A stretch of DNA of 64,000 nt from Burkholderiales bacterium. Lineage in GTDB: Bacteria > Pseudomonadota > Gammaproteobacteria > Burkholderiales > Burkholderiaceae_B. This document shows, piece by piece, positions 54,736 through 63,675 of this stretch. The stretch's first letter is position 1; every line of letters begins with the position of its first letter. Made by a program: the position numbers and the translations under genes. The stretch lies in contig JAJTEM010000008.1 of the NCBI GenBank assembly GCA_021299735.1, positions 1-64,000 of the forward strand. The letters are read 5' to 3'. The notes beneath the pieces were generated by a model that saw only the letters and a list, made by a program, of their open reading frames with translations, ran no database searches and was not told where the DNA came from.

Positions 54736-55149
54736 TCAGGGTGTGCCTGTGGGTTCGGTCATGAATCCAAGCTTTTCCACGCCAGCACGTTGGGCGGCGG
54801 CCATGACCTGAACTACTTTTTCATATTCCACTGCCTTATCCCCCTGAATGCGTAACTCGGGTTGTTTTTTTTGCTGCGCCACTGCTTGTAAACGTAGTTC
54901 CAGGTTTTCAAATGTCAGTGTTTCTTCATTCCACATCAAGCTACCGTCGCGCTGCACGGTCAGTGTGATCACATCGGGTTTTACTTCTGTGGGTTGCTGG
55001 CTGGCCTGCGGCAAATCTACTTTCACGGAATGTGTAATCACCGGCACGGTAATAATGAAAATAATCAGCAGTACCAACATCACGTCCACCAAGGGCGTCA
55101 TGTTGATTTCGCTAATTTCCTGCTGATCGTCGTAAGAATTGAACGACAT
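54736..55149 (-). CDS. exbD: ExbD-type energy-transducing protein
   Basis: 137 residues with one N-terminal membrane helix (MTPLVDVMLVLLIIFIITVPV, about 17-37), carrying the essential Asp22 of the proton path. The periplasmic domain contains the short beta elements VITLTVQRDGSLMWNE. Together with ExbB it converts the proton gradient into force on TonB. Third gene of tonB-exbB-exbD; starts 3 bases after exbB. Confidence 0.95.
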   Translation of the reverse strand: MSFNSYDDQQEISEINMTPLVDVMLVLLIIFIITVPVITHSVKVDLPQASQQPTEVKPDVITLTVQRDGSLMWNEETLTFENLELRLQAVAQQKKQPELRIQGDKAVEYEKVVQVMAAAQRAGVEKLGFMTEPTGTP

Positions 55150-55152
55150 GGC

Positions 55153-55872
55153 TTAAGCCTCCTTTTTCAGGGGCATGGTGCGTACCGCAGAATCTTTCTG
55201 CATGGGTGAACCGGTCAGGAAATAGGCATGCAACTGTCGTGCAAAGCGGTTCAGTTTGCTCAGCAAACCTTTGTTGGCGCGGGTTAATGCGTTGTAGCCC
55301 AACACAGCCGGAATGGCCACAGCCAGGCCAAATGCAGTCATGATGAGGGCTTCGCCCACGGGGCCCGCCACTTTGTCGATACTGGCCTGACCAGAAACAC
55401 CGATACCCACCAGCGCATGGTAAATGCCCCACACTGTGCCAAACAGGCCAACAAACGGCGCAGTAGAACCCACTGAGGCGAGAATGGACAAGCCGGACTG
55501 AAGTTTTTCGGCGGCTTCATCCATGGCGCCACGCAGTGCCTCGCTAAGCCAATCGGCCAGGCTGATTTGGCCATGCAGGTCGTCTTTGTTGGTGCTGTGG
55601 TGATTCACTGCAGCCTGGCCTTCAATGGCCATGTGGTGGAAAGGGTTGCCGGTGTCTTTGCCCAGCACTTGAAGGCCTTCAGCGAAGCTGTGGGTGTGCC
55701 AGAATTGATCGACTGTGCCTACATTTCTACGCAGGCGATACAGGCGCATGCTGCGCGTAATGATGACGTACCACGACGCGATCGACATGATCAACAGCAG
55801 CAATGCAACGCCTTTGATGACCCAGTCACCTTGGGCCCACATGGCGGCCAGGCCGTAAGGATTATTTTCCAT
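55153..55872 (-). CDS. exbB: ExbB-type proton channel protein (MotA/TolQ/ExbB)
   Basis: 239 residues with three membrane helices (about 18-38, 138-160 and 178-200) and the cytoplasmic loop between the first two. Conserved text: LSILASVGSTAPFVGLFGTVWGIYHALVGI and VGEALIMTAFGLAVAIPAVLGYNAL. Partner of ExbD in the TonB motor that energises the outer-membrane receptors in this window. Middle gene of the operon. Confidence 0.95.
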   Translation of the reverse strand: MENNPYGLAAMWAQGDWVIKGVALLLLIMSIASWYVIITRSMRLYRLRRNVGTVDQFWHTHSFAEGLQVLGKDTGNPFHHMAIEGQAAVNHHSTNKDDLHGQISLADWLSEALRGAMDEAAEKLQSGLSILASVGSTAPFVGLFGTVWGIYHALVGIGVSGQASIDKVAGPVGEALIMTAFGLAVAIPAVLGYNALTRANKGLLSKLNRFARQLHAYFLTGSPMQKDSAVRTMPLKKEA

Positions 55873-55902
55873 TTCAATTAACCTCGCTTGAATTCAATGT
55901 TC

Positions 55903-56625
55903 TCAGTTATTCAGCACAAAAGAAACCGGTTGCACGTACCAAAACGGAATTGGTTTGTCGCCCCGTTTGGCGGGCACATACTTCCAGGTTTTAACAGCTT
56001 GAAGGGCTGCGTTGTCCAGCCGCGGAAAGCCGCTTGACCGGTTCAGTTTGATTTCACCCACACTGCCATCGGTCAGTATGTAGACATCCAGCATCACCCG
56101 GCCTTGCTCACCAAGCCTTCTCGAAAGCGCTGGGTATTGTGGGGCCGGGTTGTTCAGGTGTGCAGCGTCGGTACGTGGTGGCGTTACCGGTGCTGGCGCT
56201 TCGGGTGCGGGTGCGGCCTGTTGCACAGGCGGTGATGGCGGCGATGGTGGTGCAGTTGCAACTGGGGTCGATTGCGGTGCGGGTTCCGGCGCCACTTCAC
56301 GCACAGGTTCGGGTTTGTCTAAAGGCCTGGGCGTTGGCTTGCGTGTTGGTTCGGCAGTTGGTTTGGGCTCGGGCTTGACCACAGGTTTGGGCTCTGCCTT
56401 GGGGGGCGGCGCCATTGGTTTGGGAGGGGGTGGGGCAGGTTCAGCTTGTGGGGGCACCAATATGCCGACCACGCTGGGTGGCGTAGTGATGGGTTCACTG
56501 ACGCCAAGTTGTTGCGCGGCCCAAACCAAACCCAGCACGTGCAACAGCACCACACCTGCGAAAGTGAGGGCGTTAGCGATTGGTTGACTGTTGTTGCTCA
56601 GTGAGGCTGTGATGGGAACGGACAT
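55903..56625 (-). CDS. tonB: TonB energy transducer
   Basis: 240 residues from ATG 56625. One N-terminal helix (ALTFAGVVLLHVLGLVWAAQ, about 18-37) anchors it in the inner membrane. A Pro/Lys/Glu-rich rod (about 53-150) spans the periplasm, and the C-terminal TonB domain (about 160-240, YPALSRRLGEQGRVMLDVYILTDGSVGEIKL and KTWKYVPAKRGDKPI) contacts the TonB boxes of the receptors. First gene of the tonB-exbB-exbD operon. Confidence 0.95.
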   Translation of the reverse strand: MSVPITASLSNNSQPIANALTFAGVVLLHVLGLVWAAQQLGVSEPITTPPSVVGILVPPQAEPAPPPPKPMAPPPKAEPKPVVKPEPKPTAEPTRKPTPRPLDKPEPVREVAPEPAPQSTPVATAPPSPPSPPVQQAAPAPEAPAPVTPPRTDAAHLNNPAPQYPALSRRLGEQGRVMLDVYILTDGSVGEIKLNRSSGFPRLDNAALQAVKTWKYVPAKRGDKPIPFWYVQPVSFVLNN

Positions 56626-56734
56626 GGTGTTCAACGTTGTGTTGATTGAATTAATTGCTTCGATCTTGCTTGCGGACTGTTGAATCAGCAAGCAATTTTC
56701 ATGCACCCCGTATTTGTAACAGAAAAGAAGCACT

Positions 56735-56860
56735 GGCTTGCGGCGGCTGGCTGGTGCGGGAGGATCTTTCCGAGCGAGGAAGGCCTACCGGTGAGGATGC
56801 CAACTGTTGCGAAGAAGGAGATTGAACGGTAGACCCACGGCAATCTCACCCGGAAAGATT
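56735..56860 (-). other. Structured intergenic region, possible 5'-leader RNA of tonB or small RNA
   Basis: The 380-base gap between tonB and bfr has an unusually regular inner part. ATCTTTCCG (56764-56772) pairs with CGGAAAGAT (56851-56859), closing a domain. Inside it CTACCG (56785-56790) can pair with CGGTAG (56827-56832), and GGTGAGGATGCC (56790-56801) with GGCAATCTCACC (56839-56850); the two pairings cross, as in a pseudoknot. A GC-rich hairpin follows at 56729-56757. Not recognised as a known class, and the active strand is uncertain. Confidence 0.5.
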
Positions 56861-56865
56861 TAAAC

Positions 56866-56884
56866 GAGAAGTGTTATCATTATT
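56866..56884 (-). promoter_or_regulatory. Candidate Fur box upstream of tonB
   Basis: On the minus strand AATAATGATAACACTTCTC agrees with the 19-bp Fur consensus at 14 positions. A promoter here would place the structured region 56735-56860 in the tonB leader. Confidence 0.5.
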
Positions 56885-57006
56885 GTTTGGTTTTTTGAGT
56901 TTGGCAAGTGTTTTTTAAAAAGCGCCCCGGAAAAGGGTTACGGCTACCTTTGCATGCGTTGTACACTGTTGTTTGAGCTGATTTTTGAATGCACGGGAGA
57001 AGAAGG

Positions 57007-57483
57007 ATGAAGGGTTCAAGCAAGGTGATTGCAGCACTGAATGCACAGTTAAAGAATGAGCTGACGGCGATTAACCAGTATTTCCTGCATTCGCGTATTT
57101 TCGGCAATTGGGGCCTGGATGTGCTGAAGAAAAAAGAGTACGAGGAATCAATTGGCGAGATGAAGCACGCGGATCGATTGATTGAACGTGTTCTGATGCT
57201 GGATGGTTTGCCCAATCTGCAAGACCTTGGCAAATTGATGATTGGCGAAAACACACGCGAGATTCTGGAGAGCGATCTGAAAATGGAAAGCGCAGCCCAG
57301 GTCACAATCAAGGATGGCATCAAAGTGTCGGAAGACGAGCGAGATTATGTTTCTCGCGACATTCTGAAAGATATTCTGGAAGACACCGAAGAGCATATCG
57401 ACTGGCTGGAAACCCAGCTGAGCCTGATCGACAGGGTAGGCCTTCAGAATTACGAGCAATCCATGATGGGTGTTTCCGAGTAA
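57007..57483 (+). CDS. bfr: Bacterioferritin
   Basis: 158 residues from ATG 57007, the standard MKGxxKVI start. Ferroxidase ligands are present: Glu18 (LKNELTAINQYF), Glu51 and His54 (ESIGEMKHADRLIER), and Glu94 and Glu127-x2-His130 in the later helices (EEHIDWLE). Haem-ligand Met52 is in EMKHADR. The protein forms a 24-subunit shell storing ferric iron. The ferredoxin gene bfd lies just downstream, separated by a Fur-like box. Confidence 0.95.
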   Translation: MKGSSKVIAALNAQLKNELTAINQYFLHSRIFGNWGLDVLKKKEYEESIGEMKHADRLIERVLMLDGLPNLQDLGKLMIGENTREILESDLKMESAAQVTIKDGIKVSEDERDYVSRDILKDILEDTEEHIDWLETQLSLIDRVGLQNYEQSMMGVSE

Positions 57484-57540
57484 AAAAATACGTCACGAAA
57501 AACAACGGTCTTCAGGGTGCGTAAAAAAACACTTGATTAT

Positions 57541-57559
57541 AGTAATGCGAATCATTATT
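57541..57559 (+). promoter_or_regulatory. Fur box before bfd
   Basis: AGTAATGCGAATCATTATT agrees with the Fur consensus at 14 of 19 positions and lies 37 bases before the bfd start. bfd is typically induced by iron limitation, while bfr is not, so a separate Fur-repressed promoter is expected here. Confidence 0.7.
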
Positions 57560-57595
57560 ATTTAATTCAAGTTCAACGCATTTTGAGGTCTCGCT

Positions 57596-57796
57596 GTGAT
57601 CATCTGCATTTGCGCCAATGTAAGCGACCGTGCCATTTCTGAAGCCGTGCGTAGCGGTTGCGGTTCCATAGATGACATCACGATGAAAACCGGTGCTTGC
57701 TCTGGTTGTGGTCAATGCCGCATGCACTGTCAAAGTGAAATCGATGCGCAGAACATGCTCAGTCAGGTCAGCGAAATGAGCCAGCAAACATTTTGA
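57596..57796 (+). CDS. bfd: Bacterioferritin-associated ferredoxin
   Basis: 66 residues, GTG start at 57596. [2Fe-2S] ligands Cys4, Cys6, Cys35 and Cys38 in the C-x-C and C-x2-C pattern (CICAN, ACSGCGQC). It docks on bacterioferritin and reduces the core to release iron. The family pairs with bfr, as here. Convergent with the cytochrome gene, with 14 bases between. Confidence 0.93.
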   Translation: MIICICANVSDRAISEAVRSGCGSIDDITMKTGACSGCGQCRMHCQSEIDAQNMLSQVSEMSQQTF

Positions 57797-57810
57797 TCAA
57801 GTGATTCCAG

Positions 57811-59724
57811 TCAATTGTTGCCACGCAGCCTGTCCACTTCAACCGCTGCAACACCACTGGCATTGTTGCCCCAGCTTCGCCGAATGTAGGTAACCACGGC
57901 CGCAATGTCGTTGTTGCTCAGTTCAACTCGATAAGGTGGCATGCCGTGTGGGTAAGGAACACCTCGTGTGCTTGGCGAAAACCCACCGTTGAGCACCATG
58001 CGTATTGAATTGGCTGGGTTGGGTGCAATTACATTCACATTGCCTGCCAGGGCCGGGAATTGCCGGGCTTTGCCTTCGCCTTTCTTGCCATGGCATTCTG
58101 CGCAGGTGTTGGAGTATATGTTTTCACCGCGCTGCATCAACGGTAGCAAGGTTCGCTGTCCAAGCCCGATCGATTCCTTTTCTGAGGGGGCTTGTGCAGG
58201 CAGGCTTTTCAGGTAAACCGCCATGGCTTGTGTATCGGCAGCATTGGCAAATTGCAGGCTGTGGGCAATCACCTCGCTCATAGGGCCGTAGCTTGCGGCG
58301 TGGCGGTTTACACCCGTTTGCAAATATTGCGCAACGTCGTCTTCACTCCACTTTCCCAAGCCTTCAACCGGGTGATTATTCAATGCGGGTGCAAACCAGT
58401 TCAGTACTGGAATTGTGGCCCCGCTTAAATTCAGCTTTTCTTTTAATCCCCCCAAAGTATTGCGTGGTGTGTGGCAAGCAGCACAATGCCCAGGGCCATT
58501 GACCAGGTAAGCGCCACGGTTCCACATCGCTGTTTGTGTTGCATCGGGTTTGAATTCCCCCTCCTTGAAATACAGTGCTCGCCACACAGCCAAAAGCGGG
58601 CGGTGGTTGAAAGGAAATTGCAATTCAGGCTGCGGTGTTTTTTGTGCGATGGCTGGAATGCGTTTTAAATAGGCGAATAAATCATCGACTTCAGCCCGGC
58701 TCATTTTGGTGTAGTCGGTGTAAGGGAAGGCGGGGTATAAATAATTCCCGTTTTTCGAGATACCGCGGTGCATGGCTTTGTAAAAATCGTCGGCTGTCCA
58801 ACTGCCCAGTCCGTGTTCTGAATTGGGGGTTAAGTTGGTGCTGTAAATTTTTCCAAACGGTGTTTCAATTGCCCGGCCACCCGCATACGGCTTTTTGGGC
58901 TCGGCGGTGTGGCAACCAGCACAATTGCCCAAGCGTGCAAGGTAGGCACCACGTTTTTCCTGTTCACTCAACACATTCAATGCTATGGGTTCAGGCGATA
59001 CATTGTTGCTGCTGGGCGCGGCGGTGGTGGTGTGCGTTCCACATTGCAGTGGAAATTGAAGGGAATTTGCAGCCGCTGCCTTTGCGTTTGCAGGCACAGG
59101 CTGTGCGGCCAAATAGGCCGTGGCGGTGTTCAATTGCTCGGGGCTTAATGCTTTCACCAAGGCATGCATGCAATCCGGGTCGGCGGCTTTGCGTTGCCCG
59201 TTGCGCCACTTGCCCAATTGGGCATTCAGGTAATCACGCGGCAAGCCCAGCAAGCCCGGTGTATAGGGCTCTACACCGGTGAGTGCTTGCCCGTGGCAGG
59301 CTGCGCATGCAGGAATTTTCTTCGATGCAATACCTTCGAAAACCAGGCGTTTGCCTTGCTCAAGTTCTGTGGCGCTTGCCGTGCTTTTTGCTGGAGCGGG
59401 GTAGGGCGGGTTTTGGGCGGCAAAATATTTTGCCATTTGCTGCAAGTAGTCGTTTGACAAATGTAGCACCATGCCGTTCATGGCGGCGTGTTGCCGGCTG
59501 CCATCCCGAAAGGCGATTAACTGGTTGTACAGGTAGCCTTCAGGTTTGCCTGCAATGCGTGGGTAGTAGCCTTCAGTGCTGGCACGCCCTTCCGCGCCAT
59601 GGCAGGCCACGCAAGCCTGAACGCGGCTGGCCATGTCGGGTGTGTTGTTCTCCACCTTGGTTTGGGCATTGATTGTGAAACTGGCGAGAAAAAGAACTGC
59701 GGTGGTGGCGAGGCGGGAAATCAT
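57811..59724 (-). CDS. Five-haem c-type cytochrome (c4-like plus alcohol-dehydrogenase-type domains)
   Basis: 637 residues with a signal peptide (about 1-20). Five CxxCH haem sites: CVACH (about 38), CAACH (about 138), CAGCH (about 270), CAACH (about 412) and CAECH (about 539). The first two domains resemble diheme cytochrome c4; the last three, with YAGGRAIETPFGKIYSTNLTP and GLGSWTADDFYKAMHRG, resemble the triheme subunit of membrane alcohol/gluconate dehydrogenases (AdhB type). The two types are fused here. It probably carries electrons from a periplasmic dehydrogenase; no dehydrogenase gene is adjacent. Confidence 0.9.
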   Translation of the reverse strand: MISRLATTAVLFLASFTINAQTKVENNTPDMASRVQACVACHGAEGRASTEGYYPRIAGKPEGYLYNQLIAFRDGSRQHAAMNGMVLHLSNDYLQQMAKYFAAQNPPYPAPAKSTASATELEQGKRLVFEGIASKKIPACAACHGQALTGVEPYTPGLLGLPRDYLNAQLGKWRNGQRKAADPDCMHALVKALSPEQLNTATAYLAAQPVPANAKAAAANSLQFPLQCGTHTTTAAPSSNNVSPEPIALNVLSEQEKRGAYLARLGNCAGCHTAEPKKPYAGGRAIETPFGKIYSTNLTPNSEHGLGSWTADDFYKAMHRGISKNGNYLYPAFPYTDYTKMSRAEVDDLFAYLKRIPAIAQKTPQPELQFPFNHRPLLAVWRALYFKEGEFKPDATQTAMWNRGAYLVNGPGHCAACHTPRNTLGGLKEKLNLSGATIPVLNWFAPALNNHPVEGLGKWSEDDVAQYLQTGVNRHAASYGPMSEVIAHSLQFANAADTQAMAVYLKSLPAQAPSEKESIGLGQRTLLPLMQRGENIYSNTCAECHGKKGEGKARQFPALAGNVNVIAPNPANSIRMVLNGGFSPSTRGVPYPHGMPPYRVELSNNDIAAVVTYIRRSWGNNASGVAAVEVDRLRGNN

Positions 59725-59842
59725 GGGCGCTACTTAAAAATCAAGGCCAGCCAAGTATACGCCAGTGGTGTGACTAGCCGTTGCGAACCGGTCAAGAAAA
59801 TCTGCCTGATTTCAACAGTCGAGGGCTGTTCGGCCTGGCCGA

Positions 59843-59878
59843 AAGCGCGCTCCGCCCGCTGTGTTAGCGGGCGCGCTT
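59843..59878 (-). terminator. Hairpin downstream of the siderophore receptor
   Basis: Strong hairpin: CCCGCT pairs with AGCGGG, and AAGCGCGC with GCGCGCTT, leaving a TCCG bulge. Only three T follow on the minus strand, so terminator function is likely but not certain. Confidence 0.55.
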
Positions 59879-59983
59879 AAGCCTGAGATGATGCAATCAG
59901 GGGTTTCAGATTTTCTGGTGAGCAAGGGTTGGTTACACCACTGGCGCAGGTGCTGTCCTTGCTCTAAGCGTGATAACGATCAA

Positions 59984-62101
59984 TCAAAACTTGTAGTTCG
60001 CACTGAACACCACATTGCGTTCCACACCATAGAAGCAATCTCCACGCGCCAAACAGGTGGAAACGTATTCGCGATTGGCGAGGTTGGTGGCATTCACTGC
60101 ATAGCGCCAGTCGCCTGTTTCATAAGACAGCATTGCATCAAGCAAGGTAACGCTCGGGGTGCGTACATTGTTTGCGCCATCCCACGATTCATCAATGAAC
60201 CGCAAACCGGCACCCCATTGCCAACCCGGCAGGCCAAACATGGAAAACTTCTGTCGACCCCACAGGCTGACTGTTTGCTTCGGAACCGTGGCCAACCTTC
60301 TGCCTTGATTTGCTGTGTTTGTATCGCGGGTTACTTTTGCGCTGGTGTAGGCATAAGCCGCGAGTACATCCACACTGGGGCTTACACGGTGATTGGCTTC
60401 GAGTTCAATGCCTTTGCTTTCAGCCTCGCCAACCTGAATTTGATTGCCAGCCTGAACAGGGTCTGCAACACGCCGGTTGCTCTCAGTGATCTCATACACT
60501 GCCGCGGTGAACAGGGATTTGCCGTCAGGTGTTTCATATTTCACACCCCCTTCGTATTGCTCCGCTTGCTGGGGTTTGAATGGGTTGCCAAAAAAGTCGA
60601 GACCACCGATTGGTAAGAATGATTCGGAGTAACTGACATACGGCATCAGGCCGAAATTGGTGATGTAACCCAAGCTGGCTTTGTAAGTGTTGGTGGCTGC
60701 GTCCAGGCGGGAAGCCGGGGCATTGTCGGTGTCCGATTTGGCCCAGTCTCGGCGCATGCCGACTGTACCCAGCCAGCGTTTGTCGTATTTCACCTGGTGT
60801 TGTGCGTAAATGCCGGTTTGCCGTTGTAGCGTGCCTGCGATGTCTCGCAACACGGGCGCGGTGAAATTGCCATACACAGGGTTCAGGTAATCGATAGGCG
60901 CTGCACTGCCCCCCGTGCCGCGTGCACCTCCCAAGGCGACTCGCTGGTAGTCTAGCCCTACTATGCTGGTATTTTCGAACGCACCAGAATCCCAGTTTGC
61001 AATCAGCTGGGAATCGCTGGTGAAGCTGTCCGCCACGTTGTATTGTGAAATTGCAACACGGTTAATGGTGCGCCCATCTGCGTTGATGCGCGGAGTGAAT
61101 GCGGAATAAATTGAGTTGTAAGAAACAGCGCTGTCGCTTTGTTTCACCTTCTGGCTGAAGGTGAATGTGTCGTTTAAGCGATGATCGAATTCAAGTCCAT
61201 ACGAGCTTTGTTTGGACAGGTATAAATCAAAACCCGGTTCGCTGATAAAAGTATTGGTGGGAATACGGCCGTTCGGGCCCTCGAAGCGCGTGCCCACGAT
61301 CGGGAAAAAACCAACTGAAGAACCTGACACATCGCGTTGCACATTCAAGTACGCGGTCAAGCGGGTGTCGGCATTGGGCCTCCAGGTAATGGCTGGTGCA
61401 AACAGATCGCGATCATCCGGTACAAAGTTCACTTGGGTGTCGCTGTCGCGGGTCAATGCAATCATGCGGTAAAGCAATGTGCCGTCCTCGTTCAGCGGGC
61501 CGGTTAAATCGAGTGCCAATTGTTTGCGGCCATATTCGCCCAGTTGAACGCCTGCTTCACCGGCCTGCTCGCGTTGCGGGCGTTTGCTGACCATGTTGAC
61601 CAGGCCGCCAAAACCACCTTGGCCGTACAGCACCGATGAAGGGCCTTTTACTACTTCAACGCGTTCCAGGGTAAATGGGTCGGGGCGCACATTGTTGTAA
61701 AAGCCAAATAGCTGTTTCAAGCCATCCTGGTACTGCACAAATGAAGTACCGCGAATAAAAGCCCAGTCTCCACGGTTGTCAAAACCATAAGAGCCCGCAC
61801 TAACGCCTGCGGTGTAGCCAAGGGCGTCTTGCAAGGTCAGCGCGCCTTGGTCCTCCATTCGATCGCGCGTGATCACTGAAATGGATTGCTGGGTTTCAAC
61901 AATGGGCGTGCCGGTTTTGGTGGCAGAGAAGGTGCTGTTCGCCTTGTAGCCTTGCACCGGCGTTGATGGTGATTCTTCAGCTTGCACTTGGCCTTCAACT
62001 TTCACGGAAGGCAGGGTGACTGCTTCTTGGGCGTTAGAGAGTAGCGGCCAAAACAGGGTGATTGCGCTGATGGCGCAAGGCAGTATTTTTTTCGGGATCA
62101 T
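59984..62101 (-). CDS. TonB-dependent siderophore receptor
   Basis: 705 residues, signal peptide 1-24 (ending SNAQE), TonB-box-like VTLPSVKVEG. Plug domain with TPIVETQQSISVITRDRMEDQGALTLQDALGYTAGV, FIRGTSFVQYQDGLKQLFGF and VVKGPSSVLYGQGGFGGLVNMVSKRP, the text of hydroxamate-type (FhuE/FoxA/FpvA-like) receptors. The barrel ends in NVVFSANYKF, with terminal Phe. It lies 84 bases after hemP on the same strand and likely belongs to the same Fur-controlled unit. Confidence 0.93.
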   Translation of the reverse strand: MIPKKILPCAISAITLFWPLLSNAQEAVTLPSVKVEGQVQAEESPSTPVQGYKANSTFSATKTGTPIVETQQSISVITRDRMEDQGALTLQDALGYTAGVSAGSYGFDNRGDWAFIRGTSFVQYQDGLKQLFGFYNNVRPDPFTLERVEVVKGPSSVLYGQGGFGGLVNMVSKRPQREQAGEAGVQLGEYGRKQLALDLTGPLNEDGTLLYRMIALTRDSDTQVNFVPDDRDLFAPAITWRPNADTRLTAYLNVQRDVSGSSVGFFPIVGTRFEGPNGRIPTNTFISEPGFDLYLSKQSSYGLEFDHRLNDTFTFSQKVKQSDSAVSYNSIYSAFTPRINADGRTINRVAISQYNVADSFTSDSQLIANWDSGAFENTSIVGLDYQRVALGGARGTGGSAAPIDYLNPVYGNFTAPVLRDIAGTLQRQTGIYAQHQVKYDKRWLGTVGMRRDWAKSDTDNAPASRLDAATNTYKASLGYITNFGLMPYVSYSESFLPIGGLDFFGNPFKPQQAEQYEGGVKYETPDGKSLFTAAVYEITESNRRVADPVQAGNQIQVGEAESKGIELEANHRVSPSVDVLAAYAYTSAKVTRDTNTANQGRRLATVPKQTVSLWGRQKFSMFGLPGWQWGAGLRFIDESWDGANNVRTPSVTLLDAMLSYETGDWRYAVNATNLANREYVSTCLARGDCFYGVERNVVFSANYKF

Positions 62102-62185
62102 GATACTTGTTGAAAAAAACGCTGGCTGGCTATTTCGTTTTTGGCTGGCTTGCGGGTTGGGGTGAGAGAAGTTTTTTTAGTAATC

Positions 62186-62374
62186 CTACTTGGTCAGAAT
62201 CAGTTTGCCTTGTGAGGTAATTCGCAGGCGGTACTCCGCGTTGTCATGAATAATCGTTCTTTCTCGGCTTCCGTTGGGGAACAGCTTGCTGCTGTGTAAA
62301 GGAGCCGATTGCGACTGCTGATTTTCAGACGGCTGTTCGTGCTCGGTTTTGTTGGGCGTAGTCATTGGGCTCAT
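62186..62374 (-). CDS. hemP: Hemin uptake protein HemP
   Basis: 62 residues from ATG 62374. The C-terminal part LFPNGSRERTIIHDNAEYRLRITSQGKLILTK is the conserved HemP core (about 32-62); the N-terminus is Ser/Gln/Glu-rich. HemP is a small, iron-regulated protein needed for haem or siderophore receptor expression in Burkholderiales and Bradyrhizobium, where it acts as an activator. It precedes the siderophore receptor gene and follows a strong Fur-box array. Confidence 0.9.
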   Translation of the reverse strand: MSPMTTPNKTEHEQPSENQQSQSAPLHSSKLFPNGSRERTIIHDNAEYRLRITSQGKLILTK

Positions 62375-62445
62375 GGCGGGCAAACCAAAAATGAAAAAAT
62401 TCTTGTGCGATTGGCGGATTGTAATAAAGCTTTTTAATAATTGCA

Positions 62446-62474
62446 AATCATTCTCATTAGCATTATCATAATGC
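62446..62474. promoter_or_regulatory. Fur-box array between hemP and the imelysin gene
   Basis: Consecutive CATT hexamers (CATTCT, CATTAG, CATTAT, CATAAT) overlap to form at least two Fur 19-mers, including AATCATTCTCATTAGCATT. Fur dimers bound here could repress both divergent units under iron sufficiency. Confidence 0.8.
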
Positions 62475-62505
62475 TCTTGATCGATATTCAATAGGTTTGT
62501 GCGTG

Positions 62506-63675
62506 ATGAAGTGTTTCCAGTCCACCAAGGCGATAAAGAAGTTGGCAGGCATTGTGCTTTTTTCGACGGCTTCAATGGTTTGGTCGGCTCCGACCACAAA
62601 TGATGTAGTGAAGGGTTACAGCGAATTGGTGTATGCCAATTACACCGATACAGTGAAAGCAGCCACGCAGTTACAAATTGCTATTGATAGTTTTTTGACT
62701 GCACCTTCAAAGGCAGGTCTGGATGCAGCGAAAAAGGCATGGCTGAATGCACGTGAGTTTTATGGGCAAACCGAGGCCTTTCGTTTTTACGCTGGCCCCA
62801 TAGATGACGAAAACGGCCCGGAGGGCCAGATCAACGCCTGGCCCATGGATGAATCGTATGTAGATTACGTGCAAGGCAATGCGAAAAGCGGTTTCATCAA
62901 CAACACAAAATTTGAAATTACCCGCGATGCCTTGATTCAAGAAAACGAGCGAGGCGGTGAAGAAAACATTGCAACGGGTTGGCACGCCATTGAGTTTTTG
63001 CTGTGGGGGCAGGACCTGAGCCAGAGCGGCCCCGGCCAGCGCCCTTACACCGACTATGTGAAAGGCAAGGGTAAAAATGCAGAACGCCGCGCGGCTTATC
63101 TGCGCGAGATTACTGCCTTGCTGGTTCATGATCTTCAAACTGTTCAGCTTGCTTGGGCGCCAGGAAGCCCCGACAATTTTCGCACCAGTTTCGAAAAAGG
63201 TGGCCAGGAATCGGTTCGAAAAATTCTGGTGGGTTTAGGCTCTTTGTCACGCGGTGAATTGGCCGGTGAACGGCTTGAAGTGGCGCTGTTCAGTCAGGAT
63301 CAGGAGGATGAACATTCCTGCTTTTCGGACAACACACACCGTGATGCGGTGAGCAATGCCCAAGGTATTTTGAATGTGTGGACAGGTACTTATAAACGGG
63401 CAAATGGCGAGGTATTGAGGGTACCGGCGTTGGCCGAGTTGGTGGGTGCCCGTGCACCCGAAGTTGCGAAGAACACCACGCGGCAAATTCAGAATTCAGT
63501 GAAAGCAGCCAGTGCAATTCGGGCACCTTTTGACCGTGAAATTGTTGGTGGAGCAAATGCACCCGGGCCCAAAAGGGTAAAGGCCACGGTGGACAGCCTG
63601 GTTGCGCAAAGCACCTTGCTGGTTGAATCGGCCACTGCAATTGGTATTAATCAACTGACCCTGACTTTACCCTGA
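62506..63675 (+). CDS. Imelysin-family iron-regulated protein
   Basis: 389 residues from ATG 62506 (GTG 62503 and TTG 62497 are alternatives). Signal peptide about 1-27 (ending WSAP). Imelysin (M75 peptidase-like) domain with the GxHxxE motif in GWHAIEFLLWGQDLS (about 163), and FYAGPIDDENGPEGQINAWPMDESYVDYV (about 85-115). Members such as IrpA and EfeO are periplasmic proteins of iron uptake; proteolysis is unproven. It starts just beside the Fur array and overlaps the di-heme oxidoreductase gene (TGATG), as in known imelysin clusters. Confidence 0.92.
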   Translation: MKCFQSTKAIKKLAGIVLFSTASMVWSAPTTNDVVKGYSELVYANYTDTVKAATQLQIAIDSFLTAPSKAGLDAAKKAWLNAREFYGQTEAFRFYAGPIDDENGPEGQINAWPMDESYVDYVQGNAKSGFINNTKFEITRDALIQENERGGEENIATGWHAIEFLLWGQDLSQSGPGQRPYTDYVKGKGKNAERRAAYLREITALLVHDLQTVQLAWAPGSPDNFRTSFEKGGQESVRKILVGLGSLSRGELAGERLEVALFSQDQEDEHSCFSDNTHRDAVSNAQGILNVWTGTYKRANGEVLRVPALAELVGARAPEVAKNTTRQIQNSVKAASAIRAPFDREIVGGANAPGPKRVKATVDSLVAQSTLLVESATAIGINQLTLTLP

